NCBI GenBank assembly: GCA_036867785.1
Contig: CP145420.1
Location: 806,001-870,000 of the forward strand
Source of the DNA: Plasmodiophora brassicae
Taxonomy: Eukaryota; Endomyxa: Phytomyxea; Phytomyxea; Plasmodiophorida
Direction of reading: 5' to 3'
DNA length: 64,000 nucleotides
Shown here piece by piece: positions 62,293 through 64,000 of this stretch (position 1 is its first letter; each line of letters opens with the position of its first letter). The notes beneath the pieces were generated by a model. The model saw only the letters and a program-made list of their open reading frames with translations, did no database searches and had not been told where the DNA came from. A program made the position numbers and the translations under genes.

Positions 62293-63163
62293 ATGACAGC
62301 AACAATGCCGATCAGCCCGATCCCCCCTCGTCGTCGTACTTCGTTCACGGTCAGCGCCCTGCTTCGCCTGACGCAGGATGTCGCCAAGTCGTCCAGCCCG
62401 ACGGCCTGGCGGCGCCTGGCCTCTGACAAGCAGAAGAGGGAGGTGTCCACCGATAGCAACGACACGTTCCAGTCAGCCAGGCGCATCTCCGAGACGATGA
62501 TGAAGTTCCCAATCGCGAGGCGCATCTCCCAGCACCTGCTAGAGCAAGCCAAGGACGCCCTGCAACCGAAGCAGGCGCCAGTGGTGACGCTGGTGCCCAA
62601 CAATCGCGCTGAAACGGCGTTCCTGCCGGTGCGACCGCGCCCGATGCCAAGAACGCCAACAGCAGATGCGACAAGCGGGGATACGAACGCATGCCCGTAC
62701 TGTGACAGATCGTTCAAGTACCCGTCGATGCTCCAGCAGCATCTGACGACGCACACGGGCGTGAAACAGTTCGGGTGCGACGCCTGCGGGAAGACGTTCA
62801 CGCGCGCCTACACCCTCAAGGTCCACAGGCGCCAGCACAACGGGCAGCGGCCGTACAGTTGCCCGAGTTGCCCGAAGCAGTACGTGGAGATCGGCAAGCT
62901 CAACATGCACGTGAAGCGCGTGCACGAGAACATGAAGCCGTGGCAGTGCAACCTGTGCCCGAAACGGTTCCCGTGCCAGTCGCAGTGGACCGTCCATCAA
63001 CGCGTGCACACTGGAGAAAGGTACGATGCGCATAGGGTCGCGCCCGCTCGGGATCGCACACTGAACCGATCCGGACAGGCCGTTCCAGTGTGGGCAATGC
63101 CCGAAAGCGTTCTCGGTGAACAGCAGTTTGCAGAGGCATCAGCTGACGCATGTGACTGTGTAA
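62293..63163 (+). CDS. C2H2 zinc-finger protein with five fingers
   Basis: Exons 62293-63020 and 63079-63163 (58-nt intron) give 270 residues. The N-terminal 130 residues are basic and disordered with two similar RRIS segments. Five tandem C2H2 fingers follow with TGERP-like linkers: CPYCDRSFKYPSMLQQHLTTH, CDACGKTFTRAYTLKVHRRQH, CPSCPKQYVEIGKLNMHVKRVH, CNLCPKRFPCQSQWTVHQRVH, and CGQCPKAFSVNSSLQRHQLTH. The linker before finger five (TGERPF) is split by the intron and restored exactly by splicing. Presumably a sequence-specific DNA-binding transcription regulator; target unknown. Confidence 0.9.
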
Positions 63164-63278
63164 CGGGGGGTCCACCCTCATATCCTCCATCTCGTAAAGC
63201 GTATCAACAGGTTCATACGGACGAAACAACGGCCAGCGCGAGCGCTATATGTACATTGGTTTAGAGGACCTGGGCGAT

Positions 63279-63296
63279 CCCCCCCCCCCCCCCCCC
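63279..63296. repeat. Poly-C tract (18 C)
   Basis: A run of 18 cytosines abutting the stop codon of the right-edge minus-strand gene. Comparable to the 19-C run at 2530. Confidence 0.9.
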
Positions 63297-64000
63297 TAGA
63301 CTTGCGTCCAGGCGCAGGCGTGCGCCCTGGCCGCGTTCAGTTTGTCCTGCTGCTTGGACAGAGCTGACAGCAGCCGGGCAACGGCACCCGTCCGCTTGGC
63401 GTTTCGCCGCCGGATGCGCATGTTCAGGAGCTGGATGATCGCATATCGAATCAGGGGCACCGCCACGTACGCGCACGCGTACACGGTCATGACGGTGGAC
63501 AGGCCCTGCCCCAGGCGACCGACGTGGCGAAACACGCCCGACAGCTGCCCACCGATGCTGGACGACAGCAGCCTCCTCATCACGACGACCTCAATGATGT
63601 TGACGATGCCGAGGCCTGTGCAGACGGAACGTTTGGGTACGGGCGCGAACTGGGGAAACGACGTGGCCAACCCAGACCGATCGCGTGTTGCAACCTCGAC
63701 ACGGGTGCCGCGCTGAACCGCCATTCACGCTCCAAGATCGGTGGTGACGTGACCGCGTTCAGGGCGCTGTCCTCGTCGTCGGCGGTGACCATCAACACTG
63801 GGAACCTGCGACACGATTCAGCAAATACGCACCCGGAAGGGGACGTCGTCCGCCCGCGTGCCTGTACACGAGACGCCCATCGTCCGTCGCGATCGGTTCG
63901 CCGTCGAAGCGCGCCAGAAGATCCAGCATGTGGTGCTCGTGGCGGTCGGCCGCCTCGTCCAGCAGGCACTCGTCGTAATACGGCGCGGTTTGCTCCGCGA
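63296..64000 (-). CDS. Plant/algal-type membrane protein (At5g03900-like), cut by right edge
   Basis: The visible exons are 63868-64000 (continues beyond the window), 63672-63805 and 63296-63615, with GT-AG introns of 62 and 56 nt. Sequence order: LDEAADRHEHHMLDLLARFDGEP, then LMVTADDEDSALNAV, then EREWRFSAAP and HAIGLGLGIVNIIEVVVMRRLL (membrane helix). A second hydrophobic stretch follows (YACAYVAVPLIRYAIIQLL), then RIRRRNAKR. The order resembles an uncharacterised plant/cyanobacterial family (the Arabidopsis At5g03900 type), recalled from memory. The N-terminus is missing. If correct, a plastid-lineage or endosymbiont-derived origin would be worth asking about. Confidence 0.5.

Noticed and set aside
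63806-63867. A GC-AG intron in the right-edge gene
   Set aside because: Moving the donor six bases gives a normal GTACAG donor in the right phase, so no GC-AG intron is needed; the same solved an apparent GC donor in the ABHD gene.
1-64000. tRNA, rRNA or CRISPR arrays
   Set aside because: No cloverleaf-consistent T-arm/D-arm pairs, rRNA segments or regularly spaced short repeats were noticed. A tRNAscan-SE and Infernal run would be decisive.
1-64000. Retroviral, LTR or Polinton-type elements
   Set aside because: No reverse transcriptase, integrase, capsid or envelope motifs and no long direct terminal repeats were recognised; all mobile elements seen are DNA transposons or Helitron remnants.

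Overview
This window is nuclear DNA from a compact, GC-rich microbial eukaryote. Genes lie 100-500 bp apart on both strands. They are cut by very short GT-AG introns: 48 could be placed, and all fall between 46 and 67 nt, often with GTACG or GTAAG donors and a CTAAC/CTGAC-like branch site. The gene set is eukaryotic: histone H2A, TFIIH p44, Prp40, BAG6-like, MRTO4, TMEM222 and the mitochondrial co-chaperonin Hsp10. Two proteins are PPR repeats ending in a DYW cytidine-deaminase domain, and one carries FAST/RAP-type repeats. DYW proteins outside plants are known from scattered protists, so a protist is the natural reading. A plasmodiophorid would suit the GC content and intron size, but that is a guess and the sequence does not prove it.

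Layout. 1-2.9 kb: a Cys/His-rich repeat protein running off the left edge, a decayed Helitron, and direct repeats beside a poly-C tract. 2.9-10.7 kb: a RAP-domain gene, then a tight minus-strand run (TFIIH p44, a ubiquitin-fold protein, an EF-hand-like protein, a USP). 10.7-13.2 kb: no convincing gene. 13.2-18.2 kb: a rearranged block built from an intact bacterial-type ROK sugar kinase, its scattered fragments, a copied piece of the BAG6 3' end, and five copies of a small membrane-protein gene, four of them in two tail-to-tail inverted pairs. 18.2-25.7 kb: BAG6-like, a thioredoxin-like protein, Prp40 and an unknown nuclear protein. 25.8-27.3 kb: a Harbinger-like DNA transposon. 28-37.5 kb: a small membrane protein, UDP-glucose dehydrogenase, PPR-DYW 1, H2A (X type), a saccharopine-dehydrogenase-like oxidoreductase, an EGF-like membrane protein and a secreted haloperoxidase-fold protein.

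38.0-43.9 kb: a 5423-bp CACTA-type DNA transposon with terminal inverted repeats and a 3-bp target duplication sits inside a small secreted-protein gene. A related, uninterrupted gene lies at 47.3 kb. 44-47 kb: another DDE transposase gene, cut off at a perfect 32-bp palindrome from which it is partly copied in inverted orientation. 47.9-64 kb: ordinary dense genes (NT-C2 protein, ABHD hydrolase, XRCC2-like RAD51 paralogue, quinolinate phosphoribosyltransferase, Hsp10, MRTO4, TMEM222, PPR-DYW 2, a phosphodiesterase-like enzyme, a C2H2 zinc-finger protein) and a plant-like membrane protein running off the right edge.

Together the genes suggest organelle RNA metabolism (two PPR-DYW proteins plus a RAP protein), standard nuclear RNA and repair machinery, and several secreted or surface proteins. 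Repeated inverted duplication and DNA transposons have reshaped two accessory zones (13-18 kb and 38-47 kb).
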